From positions 24,729,075 to 24,793,074 of the forward strand of contig CM076655.1 of assembly GCA_038496675.1 (NCBI GenBank): a stretch of DNA of 64,000 bases, in the 5' to 3' direction. Of the stretch, positions 22,302-35,678 are shown in pieces (the stretch's first letter is position 1; the number at the start of each line of letters is the position of its first letter). The notes under the pieces are model-generated. The model was given only the letters and a program-made list of their open reading frames with translations, did no database searches and was not told where the DNA came from. The translations under genes were made by a program, and so were the position numbers. The DNA is from Rachycentron canadum. Taxonomy: Eukaryota; Chordata; Actinopteri; Carangiformes; Rachycentridae.

Positions 22302-23683
22302 AGAGTTTACCTTCACTTATATTAACAGTCAATGGCCACGACACGTGTGTCTCCAGCATTAGTCCTCGCTACTGCACAGAAAAACACAGATATCTGTTTC
22401 TCTCAGTTTGTCATAAATATGCAGGAACCTGTAGAGTCACATTCTTGCATTTTAAATGCTGACAACAAACTGAATACAGACAACAGAGGTAACGTTGACT
22501 GAACAGTAAAGCTGGTGATGTTTTATGTATTTGCAGAAAAATTCAAGTCTATCATTTTACTTTCACTAAAATGAACCGGAGAGAAAGGAAGTCCGGCAAA
22601 ACCCTAAGCGTCAGCGTTGCTCTAAAGTAAGTTAATTAAACAAAAGATCACTCTGGTCCCCAATTAAACTGGAATTCATTCATTTTCTAAAGATTTGTCC
22701 TGCAAATGAGAGCAGGGACGAGGTCCGCGGCCTCGGTCGAACCTCACACGGCGCCATCAGTGAAAGGCCGACGAGCTCTGGATGTTTGAGTGAGCCAACA
22801 TTTCAGAGGCTAATGAAATATTTTGTCATCCTGCATCGTCCCCCTGGACCTCCCTTCATACCTTTGCCACTTCACTTCCTCTGCCTTGCGAACGCTGCCG
22901 CTGCGGGACTTAACAAGCCTGGAAAATAATTAAAATTCAACCAAATGATGAAACACTTGCAGCAAGGCGTCCTTGAAGGGTCGACAGGGCCTGTTCTGAA
23001 CGCAGCAAGGAGAGAGGGAGAAAGAAAAAAAAAAAAAAAAGAAAAGAGCAAGGTTTTTTTTCTCTTCACAGAGAATAATGTTAAGCTGCTGCTCCCAGCT
23101 TAAGGGCCTCTTAAATTGGAAAGGCACTGGCCTATAGAGACATGTACCTGTCAAACAAATACCACACGCCTCTGATTCTCTCTCTTCTCTTTCTCTCCGG
23201 CTTCGTTTTAAACTCTCAGATGGTATTTGAGTCAGATGCGGGGTGCCATGGAGATTGTCGGGTTTGAGAACAGAGACGGGGATTCGCCTCTTAGAGGTAT
23301 CACAGCGACACTGCTGTCGGAGGAATTAAGAGGCGAGCTCAGCGGCCCTCCGGTGATCCGCTCAGAAGATGTTTCTCACGGCCCGGAGGAAGGCTGTCAG
23401 AGAGGGGTGGGGGTGTGGGGGGTGGCAGCACGCCACGGTTCGCATGTGCACACAAACATGTTAGAATCAGAGCGACGAGGAGAGGAGTGAAAATGTGGGG
23501 GCCTGGTTTGTGTGTGAGTTCAATCTGAAAGGTCACATGGAGCAAATATTCAGTTTATCATCATTTCATCAAGTCATGTGATCCAGTTTCACTGTATAAA
23601 ACATGAAATTCATATAAATCACATGGGCTCTGAGCGCTAAAAGGACCATTTAGTTTACTGCAAATCAGTAATTAAATTTGTGC

Positions 23684-23722
<39 letters not shown>

Positions 23723-24900
23723 AGAAGGTTTTGCAACCCAGTTTATTTCCCTCAAATAAAAAAAACTGCATACACAGGGTGTGTGAGCGAAATGTGATGT
23801 GCAAAAATAAATTAAAAAAAAAAAAAAAATTAAGGGACTGAATCTAATAATAATGATGTTTTGCAGTCCACAAATAGGCTCTTTAATCTGACACACATTT
23901 ATAGATTTACACTATTAATTAATTACTATGTTTGATCAGGGTTGAGTTATTTTTTATGTGGATCGTGCCTTTAATTCTGTGTTTATATGTTCTTTTTATT
24001 TTTATATCTGATCACAAGCCGCTCTATAAAACCTGTTTCAATAAAAACACTAAATCATTAATTATCTTCCTGGAGTTTAACGATGATGACAGAGATGTTC
24101 AGCTGATGATGGGTTGCTGCTACATGTGATGAATTGATGCTAATGGAGATGCTATAGGTTGCTAACAGCCGTGGATAATGACCGCTCTGCTGCTGCTGCT
24201 GCTGCTGCTGTGGGAGGACTCGGCTAACACGGCACAGATGGTGAAAGTGCACTTGCTCTCCATCGGTCTGTCGAGCTGTCAGAGGAGAGAATGGCAACGG
24301 TGAGCCTGCATTGACTAATCAGGCTTCACACACCCCGGGTTTACGCAACTGATCCTGGGCTGTGATGAAAACCTGAGGCTGAAGGGGGGACTGGACGGGA
24401 CTGGACGGACCCTCGGTTTCACAGGGTTGTATCTCAATGGGAAAAACACAGGTGTGGAAAAAAAAAAACAAAAAAAAAAAACACTCTACAAAAATGTACT
24501 TATAACTCAGCAACTGCGATGTCATGTGGGATCCAGACTTTTCTTGCCCCTAAGGTTTTCTGGTGTGGCCTCTCCTCCACCCTTACTACATGAATATGTA
24601 TAATTATCATTGTTAAATATTATTACATTGGATTATATATTACTATTGTATTAATGATTATATAGATAGATTTATTTATTTATTCCCGAGGGGGGGTTCA
24701 TGTGTCCAGTAGCTAATTAATATTGATAATAGTTAAAAATAAAAAATAAACAATAATAATTCAATTAGTCCTGAGCCTCTAACGGATGTGTAGCACAGTG
24801 AGATGAGACGTTAGCTGCTGCTGTCGCTGTTTCTCTGTCCTGTCAGGATGTTGTTACAGAGTCACGTGTCTCTCAACAACAGTCCCAAGCGAGTCCAGAA
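22302..24900. other. Non-coding stretch, part possibly regulatory
   Basis: No gene recognised. About 22,640-22,930 is non-repetitive with TTAATTAAACAAAAG and GCTAATGAAATATT words and locally CpG-rich sequence (22,720-22,780). A runs lie at 23,023-23,040, 23,690-23,714 and about 23,813-23,829. Open frames here are driven by these runs. Confidence 0.4.
24187..24210. repeat. (CTG)8 trinucleotide repeat
   Basis: Eight uninterrupted CTG. On the minus strand it lies in a short frame (24,058-24,297) as eight glutamines, but that frame resembles no known protein. Confidence 0.9.
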
Positions 24901-24904
24901 GCAC

Positions 24905-25135
24905 AGACCCGGCCTTTCTTAACCATCTTATCCAGTCCCCTTGTGTTCATGTCTGACATGCTGCTGCCCCAGCAGCATTAGAACAAGGCACTGGCCACCA
25001 CTGACTGATGCAACTCATGCAGCATTTCACTGCAGATGTCAAAAGGACCTGGGCTTCCTGAGGAAAAAGATCCGGCTCTGCTCCTTCTGGTAGATGGCAT
25101 CCGATGATCGGGGACCAGTCCAAATAACTAAGCAT
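24905..25135 (-). mobile_element. Non-LTR retrotransposon RT C-terminal remnant
   Basis: Read on the minus strand across shifting frames: LDWS, then KEQSRIFFLRKPRSF, then CSEMLHELHQSVVASALF followed by CWGSS. This order matches the region after the palm domain in a common fish LINE (pattern KGQSRLFFLRRLRSF...MLHMFYQSVVASA...CWG). Two frame changes and a stop make it inactive. Only about 75 residues remain. Clade assignment is uncertain. Confidence 0.7.
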
Positions 25136-25229
25136 CTTTCAGGAGCTTGGCCTCGACCTCCGAAAGACAATGGCAATCTCCTTGGCCTTGGGGTTGTTCA
25201 GAAGGAGGCAATTCTTTGCTGAAGAACTA

Positions 25230-26504
25230 TTATCATGTATGTACATATGTGTACATGTAAACATGTGAACATATAATATTTTGCTATTTCAGTATTATTA
25301 TACACACACACACCTAAATCTTTATATTCACTGTCAGGTTGAGTGTATTTTCAGTGTTTTCCATGTCACTTGTGTTAACAGTCATGATACTATAGACGTG
25401 TGTTGAGAGACGGACCAACACACTGCTGGTTTGGATCTTTTCATTTGATTTTTTAACAGTAAGAAGCAGAAGAAATAACACAGACGGGTTCAAATTTGAA
25501 AAAAATGTGACACTATATTAATGCAGCAGATGCCGGCTTTGCATCAGCTACAACCGGTGATCAATTCAGAGAGGTGGAAAATGCCCAGGCCTCCAGTGTT
25601 TGTCCGTTTTAATTTAATTTATTAATTGGATTACATAGTTTTTGTTTTATGAACAGATGCAGCCGATTCGCACTCCATCTCCTCTCCTGTAGCTGCCCTC
25701 TGTGTGCGTCAACTCCCCATCGCTTCATCCCTTTGCTGCCTGTCAGTCTATCAGAGCGTCACGGTTGAAGCTGGCTTCCCTCCCTCCATCGGGGGAATTG
25801 ATCTGTTTGGTCCCCTGACGCTCCCTGTTAGCATTGATTAACCGGTGAGTCACGCTACCTCTGCAAAGACAACATTTGAAGCTTTCATTTTTTCCCCCTT
25901 AATTATTTAGAGTCACAGTGAGGTGCGCGTTCATCCCAGCCTCATACATCATGCAAAATACTCCGACTGACAGCCACACTTTCAGGCCTTTTTTTTTTTT
26001 TTTTTTTTTCCTGTAAAGCCAGAGTGTTTGTTTTGGTCGCGAGCTCTGGGGCAGGAGGTGTAGTTAGTGTGTGCTGCGATGGGAAGCTGAGAGCTGAATT
26101 AGCACTAATGGCTGCGGCTGAGAGGAGTGAGGGATGATTTTATGGATGAAGTCGTGTATTTTTCCTCAGATTTAAAGGTCTCTTTGAGAGGGCCGTTAGC
26201 GTTCACTGCCGCATTCACCGGGTCGTTGCGTTCTCTTTGTTCGACTCCAGCTCAGTCTATTTGCGCAGTGATAAAACAGCAGAGTGATTAAAATGGTGTG
26301 ATAAAAGCAGTGAGAACAAGAATGCTGCAGCAGTGGATGTTTATGTGACCACAGAGAGTGTCAGAGGAAGTGAGATTTATTAATCACTCTGGTGTGCGTG
26401 GGGAGGCCTGAACTTAAAGCCCGGTAGCGCATATATGCAGCACTAACTGAGTTAATGAGTGAATCTTCATCATATTTATTTCAGCGTGTTCAGTTAGGTT
26501 TTAC
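25230..26504. other. Non-coding stretch, part possibly regulatory
   Basis: T run at 25,989-26,009. About 26,030-26,470 is non-repetitive with words such as GAATTAGCACTAATGG and GTTAATGAGTG. No exon or repeat family recognised. Confidence 0.35.
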
Positions 26505-26567
26505 CAAGTGTCAGCCCACCGTGATGTCGCCCAGCGGTTTGTGAACTGCCGTTTTGAAGCCACAAGT
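26505..26567 (-). repeat. Dispersed repeat family A, end fragment A6
   Basis: CAAGTGTCAGCCCACCGTGA through GAACTGCCGTTTTGAAGCC is the reverse complement of the right end of the family A unit. Only ~60 bp remain. Confidence 0.7.
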
Positions 26568-26818
26568 TGCTGATCTTGTTCCCCAGAGGATGAACCCTGC
26601 GCTCAGCGTGAGCAAGACTAATGACACTCCCATCAGCCTCAGCTGTACTTCATTAGCGTCGGCTAGCATACTAAAAAAATCACAAGCTAACTATTAGCTA
26701 AGTGTAATTATGTCCACAAGGTGTACAAGCTACCATGCCACATGTCATATAGTGTAGTTAGTATATTAACATTAAAGTGTTCATGAGTCCCAACCGGGTA
26801 TCAACCCACCATCCGTTG

Positions 26819-27161
26819 GTATTGAAGTCTATGGGAAAATGTCCCGACTTCTTCCTTGATTTATTAGCTCACTAAATGTTTTCCAAATGAGTTTATGGTC
26901 TCAGTCTCTAGTTTCTATCTTCTTCAGTACAACATGGTGTTCATTATTTGAAATAATAGTCCTATTTAGAGGAAAACAGGAATTCGGGTGTGGCAGATCC
27001 ACCCCTAACTCCTCCTCAGCTCCAGCTTCTCCTCCAGATATGGTTCCCTCTGGTTTCAAAAAATCAAGATGGCTGACGGACAAGTTACAAACTGGAGGCT
27101 TCAAAACAGCAGCTCACAGACCAAAGGGTTTAGATGTCATGGTGGGTTGACGCTTGGTCTA
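26819..27161 (+). repeat. Dispersed repeat family A, 5'-truncated copy A7
   Basis: Runs from GTATTGAAGTCTATGGG to ATGGTGGGTTGACGCTTGG. It has a deletion between AGAGGAAAACAGG and the CAGATCCACCCC block and lacks the CTCF-like left end. A short fragment, TATCAACCCACC, just before it is probably an inverted end. Confidence 0.82.
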
Positions 27162-27167
27162 ACCTCC

Positions 27168-27190
27168 CTCTCTCTCTCTCTCTCTCTCTC
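27168..27190. repeat. (TC)n microsatellite
   Basis: About 11 TC units directly after family A copy A7. Confidence 0.9.
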
Positions 27191-30100
27191 CCCCACAGAT
27201 AAACGCTCCCTCTCCTCACAAATCCCACTATGACCCCTGGAAATGGCCGAGGACAAACACACAGATTTGGACCTGCTGTCAGAGTCTCCTCAGTGGATCT
27301 GATTCTTCTGTTTTCCTGAAGGTTTCCTGTTGCTCCCATCATCGTGACGAGCTGCTCGGATTAATTACTGAGGAGAAAACCATGTGATCAGTCACTCACT
27401 GTCACTTCCTGTGATAAATCAGACAGGTCCTGAAGCATCACTTCTGGTTCCTAGATGACAGTGTAAACAACTACTTTAATCATAAGTGTGCAGTCTTCAC
27501 TGTGTGATGCAGCTCCTCTTCCCTCACATAACAAGTGATCACTTGTCATGTTTGCGAAGATGCTCCTCAGTTTAAATTTCAGTTTTTCTGGTTTGACCAC
27601 TGTCGATGGGAATAAAACTGTAGACATGGTTTGGGTTGGCTGAATTCTTGGAGACTGTCTTAACCTATTAAGACCCTCATGTTTTAAGAGGTTAGGAGGT
27701 GGACGTCTACTACAACCTTTATTACTCAGCCTGTGAAGCAGATAGAGACATAAAATAAAAACCATTTGAGAGCTTAAACCTCTGACTTTTATTGCAAATC
27801 ACTGGCTTTGCCTTGGAAATCGCATAGCTGAAAAAAAGATGTCAACATTTTCAGTTCATTTAAACTTTTATTTATTTAGCAGTAATACAGGCTCCTCTTC
27901 CTCCTCCTCCTCCTCTTCTTCCTCTGTCTCCTTGACTAGCTAGTTAGCAAGTCATTGTGTGTTGTTTTCCTCACTCAGGAGAACTTTTTGGGCTGAAACC
28001 ACGTTTTAAAAGCAAAAGACGAAGACACTGTCATCACCCACTCTTAATGGGTTAAGATAGCTAACTTTTTTTTTTTTTAATTATTATTTCAAACGGTGGT
28101 TGTCAGCTGTGATTGATTATTGATTTTAAAGTCTGTGCAAGTCGACTTTAACGGTCAGAAAACAAGCCTGGAAGGAAGGAAGTCAGAGCTCTGGTCAACA
28201 AACACATCAAAGCAGACGCCACGGCAGGGAAGTGAAGGTGTGAGGTATAATAATTACATCTTCATTTATCTCTGGAGAAGTCACGTGTTGCCCGTGGCCT
28301 CATCTCAGACATATTGTTTATATGCACCAATTAGTGTTGAGATATTTCTGACAGAGAAACTGTCCTGAGCTGCCCGAGGCCCCTCGTCGCCTCTCGTCTC
28401 GAAGCCTCTTCCTCCTTCCAGCAGCATCTGAGAGAGCAGAGCCGAGCTTTCATGTGAAGCCTCGGGGACGAAGCCGGAGCACAAGCCATTTTTCGTCTTT
28501 TAATTGGCGCCTCTACGTGCTCGTTAGTTCACAACACTTTAATTTGGTTGGTGGCGTTAAGGACCGGCCCCTCTGAACGAGACGAGAACTTGATAATGCT
28601 GTCAGTAACTAATTAGCGGTGATGGCATCTGTCAGGAAATTGCATACAGGGGCAATTAAAAATGATGCACTATTAGTTTTTTTTTTTTTGCCAACCTTGC
28701 TGACCCAGTTAGTGCGGGTGGTCCTGGTGGGTGGGGCGGAGCCGGCGCACTCAGGAGCGCTTTGAGGTTATTTCTGGAACAATCTTCCTCTGAGCTTATT
28801 TGACTTCATGTTTGATGTTTTTATTTTTCTCACCCTCAGACATATCATTTGGCAAGGATGCATGCAGCAGACACACACAGACACACACACACTCTTCAGA
28901 GGTCAGCCTACAGTACGCGGTGTGTTTTCAGCAGCCTCCGGTTGTGCTGACTCCCTGCGAGCGGCTGCCAGCACCTGCAGAGATAATAAATGTCAGAGTT
29001 TTAAGGTGCCTGTCCACCTGCTGCAGGTTATTTACAGCACAAAGTCAGTAAAACAAAACCCAACATTCAAATCTCACAAAGTGCTCGCTGTCATGGCAAC
29101 CTGAAACGCAAATTAATGCAGGAGATGCCAGTTGTTGGGTTTTTTTTTTTTTTTTTTTTTGCAGTTTCGCAAACAGCCTGGCCTGAGGACAGCTGTGTTC
29201 AATCCACCTGTCAAACTCTTTGGTCCAGAGAAGATCTCTCACTTCATATGGAAACTCAAGCTCTCCAGAGGATGATTCTCGATGTTGCACCCTTGACCTT
29301 TTCCTCCAGCACAATTGTAAGCAAACAAAATCTAAATTTAAAGCCAAAATGTCAGCGAATGTCTGAGCACACGTGCCCTCCCTGAAGTGAATTCATACTT
29401 GCGTGACGTTTTCTTACAGTGTCAACTTTGTGCACAAGCCACTGCTGTTTAAATCGGGGACAGCTCTCGAAGATGACCCCATAAGAAACAGGACAGGACA
29501 GGACAAAATCAGATGAACAGTAAAGCCGGGAGATGATCACATATTACACTGCAAAATTCAAAATGGTTACTGATATCGTGTGGCGATCGGCAACTTAAAG
29601 CAACTGTTAAACTAAGCTAGCGCCTACAAAAAAAAAAAGCTAACTCCTGAGCTAGTTGATGAATATCAATAGAATAATAGAAATTAAAAAAAAAAAAGAA
29701 TAAAAATACACCAATGCCCACGCAGCCAGATTGTATATTTACACTGAAAATGAACAAAGGAGACTTTACAAACCTTTAACACAGCATGAATAACCCAGCT
29801 TTGTGTTTACAGTATCACAAACAGCTCCGAATTATGACCCGGTACAATCAACGCAACAATGTGTTTGCAAAGAAAAAAAAAAAAAAAAACAACCCAGTAC
29901 TTTATTGAGTGTAAAAACCCACAGTTCTTAGTTATTAAGTCTCTTCAGCGTGGTTTCACCTTTCACACCTGGAACCTACGTCCACTGTTGTAGACATGGG
30001 AACAACAGTCTTAGCCCACTTCCAGGAAGGATTTGTAACTGCTCAGACAAAGGAAAATCGAATCGAATTGAATTTGATTCAATTAAATGCTTCATGTTTG

Positions 30101-31980
30101 TCACCACAGTTGCTCAATCCGTCCGATACTGACCCAGAATTTGAGCATGAAGGGATTGAAGTTGCTGTTTTATCAGCTTCATATTTGGCTGCAGAATTTG
30201 AAGCTTATGAAACTGATGAAATGCATTTTGGGAGTTGAAGTTCAGCCTTTATGTCCACAGGTTTGGAATTTTTTTTTTTTTTTTTGTTTATAGTTTACTG
30301 CTGATAATCTGACGTGGTTAGTCTCGAGGTAAAGTTTCATCTTTCGCCTCATCTCATCCCTTGTTTGTTGGTGTTTAATCATGTGATTCCTCCAGTGGTG
30401 ACAGTCGTCTTCCCTCTACGCCCACTTCCTTCACTTCCGTCACTCGCTCACGCTGTTGTTTGTTTGTTTGTTTTCTAATTACAGACTTTTTATGACACCT
30501 GTGCCAACTCTGCAGTGGCATGAAACATACAGCTCTCTGCACACTGCTGCACACAGATAAACACACACTCACACACATGGAGACTATCTCCCATTTGCAC
30601 TCCGTTGTTAATACACACGCACGCATAAACACACTCGTCCCCTTGTGTGCAATTACCTCTTCTTTACTATTTACCTCACTCTGCACGCTAGCTGTTTCTG
30701 AAGGGCTGCAGGTAAACAAAACAAGCACACACTCTGTCTTTCACAGACACACACACAGCTCAAATCCCTCAGCGTAGCGTTGGCGATAAAACGCCTGAAG
30801 TTACCTCATGTGGCGCGATCCGATCCCCTGTAAATGCAGTCTGTTGCATTGTGTTTTGCCACCAACTTCCCACAATGCATCTTCACGGGGTGTCAGAGAA
30901 CAACACTGGAAACTTCAGGTGACAAGTGGCATCACATGTCAGCTGGCTCCACTGTCAAGCCGGGCGGCGACAGGTGGCTTCAGCATGCGTTTTTGAGAAG
31001 TGGGGTGCAGGAAGAGAAGAATTCCCAAAACCCCCGGTCACAGCGCCATCCCTGGTGAGCTCCTCCCTCCCCTCTTCCTCACTCCTCCCGAAGTGCTCTC
31101 ATGCAGCCAGCTGAGTGATGAGCTCGCCGTCAGTGCAGATGGAGGCGTGCACAAGAGCGTCCTACAGGGAAGATCTGAGGAGGGATGCAACTGAAGTGGC
31201 AACCGGAGGTATAGAGTTGATCTAGTTCGGCATCGTGATGCCTTCAGGGGCCGTCAGTCCTTCGAGACAGGACAATGCATCATCTGGGCTTCAGCCGAGG
31301 TTTCAGCGGATGGATACTAGTTGTGACAAGTGTGATATCATATTGACTTTTCAACTGCACAGGCCTGAACTGTGTGTTGTGTTTATGTCCTGTAAACAAC
31401 AGCTGTTTTTTTGTTTTTTTTTTAAGGTTTTATGGGGTAGAAAATGGCCTTGAGGATACAGACATTTCATTTTAATGAGATACAAGTGACTGTGGATAAA
31501 ACAGGTGTCAGTCTCCACTACATTTTACTAAATATACAGACAATAGATTTATTAATAAATATGTAAATAACTCAGAAAATGTTTCTTTTACCTGAATAAA
31601 ACCAAGGGAACGTGACAGATGCACCCATTTACACGTCCATCTGGAGTCTGGCCCAAGCCATCGTCAGTCCGTCGTTGTGGTTTCATCTTCTATTATTATT
31701 TAACATGTCAATCTTGTGGGTGTTTTGACTCCTGGTCTCATGAGGGCTACGGCAGTCTTCGGTCTTGACTGGGTCCAGTTGGCTTTGTTTCACATTTCCC
31801 TGCCAAAGAAAAAGCAAATCAGACCAACTGAACTGTCAGACCAGTCAGTCAACATGACCCGTCTGGGGGTCAAGAAAAGCGGTGCTTCTCGATCAGACGT
31901 AATTACCCCCCTGAAGTGGAAAACTTGAGTCTGATTGTATTTGTAACGCCATGGTATGTGTAATCATCCTCTGAAAATCC
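27191..31980. other. Non-coding stretch, part possibly regulatory
   Basis: No gene recognised in 4.8 kb. About 28,380-28,680 is non-repetitive with the homeodomain palindrome CTAATTAG and several AATTGGCG or CAATTAAAA words. Simple runs: CCT-rich 27,894-27,925, T at about 28,066-28,078, T at 29,139-29,160, A at 29,870-29,889, T at about 30,270-30,285, (TTTG)4 near 30,457-30,473 and CA-rich patches 30,540-30,760. Confidence 0.4.
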
Positions 31981-31989
31981 CTGGGTTCA

Positions 31990-32262
31990 CCACATCCTCA
32001 TCTCCAGACTACGCCCTCTCTTTTCCAATATGCTGCAGAGATGTAATCCATGCATTAACCCCACCCTTCAAAAATTATTCTGGCTGCCAGTAAAATACCA
32101 CATTCACTTCAAAATTACTTCTGCTTGCAAATGTCTCCATGGCTTGGCACCTCCATACCTATCCAACCTTTATACCCCCATAAACCCTCTAGCTCACGAT
32201 GCTCCTCTGATGGCCTCAACCATCCATACGTCTTCTTCTACCTCTCCTTCCCTATCCTAAAG
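31990..32262 (+). mobile_element. L2-like LINE C-terminal fragment
   Basis: The frame at 32,030-32,260 reads LQKLFWLPVKYHIHFKI, then KCLHGLAPPYLSNLYTP, closely following the L2/CR1 pattern LHWLPV..RI.FKI....YK.LHGLAP.YL..L that lies at the extreme C-terminus of the ORF2 protein. About 75 residues are open, but the rest of the polymerase is absent, so this is a 5'-truncated or deleted copy. Confidence 0.8.
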
Positions 32263-33892
32263 GACCCTGAGTGGGATCGAAGCCTCCCCGAAAGATCAAG
32301 AATCAAGGAACATCCTCCATCAACGTTTTCCAATAAATCATTCAAACGTACCCAGTGGATGGTGCCAGTGAACTCACACCCTAAAGCTTGTTTAGACTGG
32401 CTTTTCCTGCTAACGAAAGCTACTCATGGAAACGTTTATATGTAAACAGGTATGTGTATAACCTGTTTTTGCAGTATTAATGGCTGGATTGTTTCTGTGT
32501 AGGGGGAGAGCCCATTCGAAAAAAAAAGGCTGTTTTGAATAAAACCCACAACGCCAGGTCTGTGTCTTGTTTCTCCTGTAAATGATAATACCAGGTGGAG
32601 ATGGGGTCAGGGATCAGGCGCGTCTATGTGATTATGATGGTCTTGACTCCAGTCGGGATGAAGATCAGAGGGATCTGCAGAAACCTCAGACTGAACTCTG
32701 ATGTGCGGCAGCGGTTTCTTTTTGAGGTCAGCGGCTGCCACCGAGGCTAAAACACTAATATGCAAACACACCCTAACAAGAGGAAACCCCTATTAAAGTA
32801 CAGACAGATGGGAATAAAGATCAATGACAATGAGAATGTGACCCTTTAGAGACTCTGCGAGGGAATGAAGCGTCTCTGCTGCAGCAGCCGCGTCTGATAA
32901 CCTCCAGGGCAAAACAGGAGGCTTTTTTTCCAGGGAAATAATATGAAGAAGAAGAAGAAGAAGGTCCATACTGATTTAAAAAAAAAAAAAAAAAAAGCCT
33001 GGCTGACCAAGATGAAGCTGCCTGGGGACAGAGAGCAAGAGAAAGAGAGATGAAGGGAGGTCGAGTGAGATACATTTATATTATGTGATTAAAGGGGAAG
33101 GGGAGGCCGGTCAGCCGGTGACAGACAGAGTGATGTAGTGGGAGTCAAGCGGTGGCTCTATACTCTCTAATTGACCCCGGTTAGGATCCACACACCCTTT
33201 CCCCAGCTCACAAAGAGCGCCTAATTACTGCAGCTGATTGGGTCCTGATAGAATTACGTCTGTCAGTGAAGGTCATTAGGCTCAGATTCATCTTCCATCT
33301 CGGGGACGAGCAAAGCCGGCCTCCTTATTCCACGACCCGTCTTAACGAGTTCTCCGTGAGCTCTTTTGTCAGGGAGAAAATCCCAGATAAAGCAGAGAGC
33401 CGCCCCGGCTCGGGCCTATATGTGTTTGGGCGCGTCGTCTGGCCTGTGATCTCGGATACGTGGATCAATATTTGTGAGTGAACAACTTTCACTCCCCTGA
33501 AGGCGGAGGGACGCGGAGCAGTGCTGGCAGCGGTGACGGTTTTAATCTGGGAGGTCAAGCTGTAGCTTCCTGTGGTGGCTCTGTTGGCTCCGAAATTAAG
33601 ATGGTGTCACTGCCGACCCTCCGAGCTTTCTTCTTCTGTGAACATGAATAGTGCCATTTGAGTGTTGCTTGAACACTGAAGCTCTTTGTGTGAGGCCAAA
33701 GCAAAAGAAAAATCCAGCTCATTTCAATGTTCTTTGCTCTTATTTTGGTAGTTTATCCATTTCTACTATCATTAATAATAACATTTTACTCACTTTGGCA
33801 ACTGTCAATATGGAGAATTCACTAGAAAACACAAGTAAACTTGATTCATGTGTGTTTGAAGTGAGTTAATGAGTCTGAACCATCGACTGTTT
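32263..33892. other. Non-coding stretch, part possibly regulatory
   Basis: (GAA)n at about 32,944-32,961 and an A run at about 32,979-32,996. About 33,080-33,540 is non-repetitive and CpG-containing with GCCTAATTACTGCAGC and TCATTAGGC words. Short open frames on both strands (33,266-33,481 and 33,325-33,558) match nothing. Confidence 0.35.
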
Positions 33893-34333
33893 AGTCAATG
33901 CTGAAGAGTCTTAAACCTGCATCTACCCAATGTCCATCAAGGGGCGACTCCACTGGTTGTTAAAGAAGTCAGATTGTATTGAAGTCTATGGGAAAATGTC
34001 CCTACTTCTCCTTGATTTATTAGCTCAGTAAACGTTTTCCTAAAGAGTTTATGGTCTCAGTCTCTAGTTTCAAGTCTTCGATACAACATGATGTTCATTT
34101 TTTAAATGATGGTCCATTTAGAGGAAAATAGACCAGAAAGCAGGGGATGAATTAGGGGGCGTGGCTACTGTGTGATTGACAGACTGTACCACCCAATCAG
34201 GATAGATGAAAGAGCAGGTCAGCTCCACCCCTCACTCCTGCTCAGCTCCACCTTCACCTCTGAACATGGTTTCTTCTAGTTTCAAAAAACCAAGATGGCC
34301 GACAGACAAATGACAAACTGGAGGCTTCAAAAC
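33893..34333 (+). repeat. Dispersed repeat family A, near-complete copy A8
   Basis: From GTCAATGCTGAAGAGTC to GGAGGCTTCAAAACATG. The CTCF-like motif is altered by one base (CCATCAAGGGGCGAC, 33,934-33,948). Otherwise it is one of the least-decayed copies. Confidence 0.9.
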
Positions 34334-35430
34334 ATGAAACATGATTTTAACCCAAACCGCCATCTTTTCCTAAAGCTAACCAAGCCGTGATAGTATTTTA
34401 TAGTAACCATAGCGACAAAGGTAGGTACAGTACAGTCCATGTCACTATTATTGTCACCATGACAACCAGCTTGATGATCCTGTGGGTTGTATCAAAGGGT
34501 TGTTGAATACTCTGGTTGTTAAATCACCACTTTAAGTCAAACCGGGAAAGTTTTGATCAACTTTGGGGAAAAAAAACTAAAAACACAATGTGATACGAAG
34601 ATTCATCCTTTAGATGTTGATCAAAAGTAAGTTGCAGTTTAATTAAAAAACAGAAATGTTGAACATTTTTAATTACTTTCTTGAATGCCTTCTTTCCATT
34701 CCTTCACTGTGTCTGCATTTTATGTCTGTGGTGTTTGAGGATTGAACTGGATTTACTCTCAAAATAAAGTTACACATTCTGTGTTGTGATTTCACTTTTG
34801 AACCACGTCGTCCTTCGCCCCACAAACCTCCGTCCGATTATTTCATTCCTGTCAGTGATTCAGCCCTAAAACCTTCATTTCAAGGATAACGAGAAAAAGA
34901 AAGAGTAAAGAAAAGAATGATTATTTTTAAACAGACGTAGGTATTATAAGGAGACTTTTTTTTTTTTGCTGCAGCACACATTTCTTAAAGTCACGCCTTC
35001 AAACCAAAAAGTGGTGTTAGTGTTGGTGTGTGACCACATGTTTTCCATCACATACTCTTCCAAAGACAAAAGATGTGAAAACCTGCTGATCCCTCGCAGC
35101 TCTGAACAAGGTCGGACAATCTGCTGCAGTTTGTGTGAGGGGGAGGAGGAGTAAAACAAAGCGCAGAGACAGAGAGAGAGAGAGAAAACACAATGTATGA
35201 TGGATTTAGTTCTTAGCGGTAGAAGCGGAACATCGATGATGTCCGCTGTCTTTGCCGTGTCCGCTCACTGGCGATTTTCAGGATTTACTGTGTGAAAGTC
35301 TCACAGAGAGAGAGAGAAAGGGGGAGAGAGAGAGAGAGGCCTGCAGGGAGGTGATGAGTCAACCAGCAGCTCTCCATCACTCAGAGCTCGCAGCTGCTTC
35401 TTCACGTCTGCATTTCACACGAAAATGGGA
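34334..35430. other. Non-coding stretch
   Basis: GA-rich patches at 35,170-35,186 and 35,305-35,338. No gene or dispersed repeat recognised. Confidence 0.45.
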
Positions 35431-35575
35431 TTTTTTTTTTTTTTTTTTTTAAATTTATAATGAGAATAATAATCTTTATTTTTATAGGACTTTTCCAAAT
35501 CTACACAACAAAGTGTTTGACAAAGGCTGCAATGAAATAGAGTCAAAGTGAAAAAATAAAAAAAATAAATAAAAC
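35431..35575 (-). repeat. Retroposon tail in reverse orientation
   Basis: A 20-bp T run, then AATAATAATCTTTATTTTTA, TAGGACTTTTCCAAA, CAAAGTGTTTGACAAAG. This is the usual reverse wording of a fish retroposon 3' end (ATCTTTATTTATATAGCACTTTTC...AAAGTGCTTT). The body is not otherwise recognisable. Confidence 0.5.
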
Positions 35576-35633
35576 AATCAAATCAATCAGAAATGGAAAA
35601 CCCAGAAGAAATTCACTCTCATATACATATCAG

Positions 35634-35638
<5 letters not shown>

Positions 35639-35672
<34 letters not shown>
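35639..35672. repeat. (TA)n microsatellite
   Basis: About 16 TA units, followed by a second ATATATAC patch to about 35,700. Confidence 0.9.

Positions 35673-35678
<6 letters not shown>

Noticed and set aside
24058..24297. Minus-strand frame with eight glutamines
   Set aside because: Derived from (CTG)8. The rest of the frame resembles nothing and no exon signals support it.
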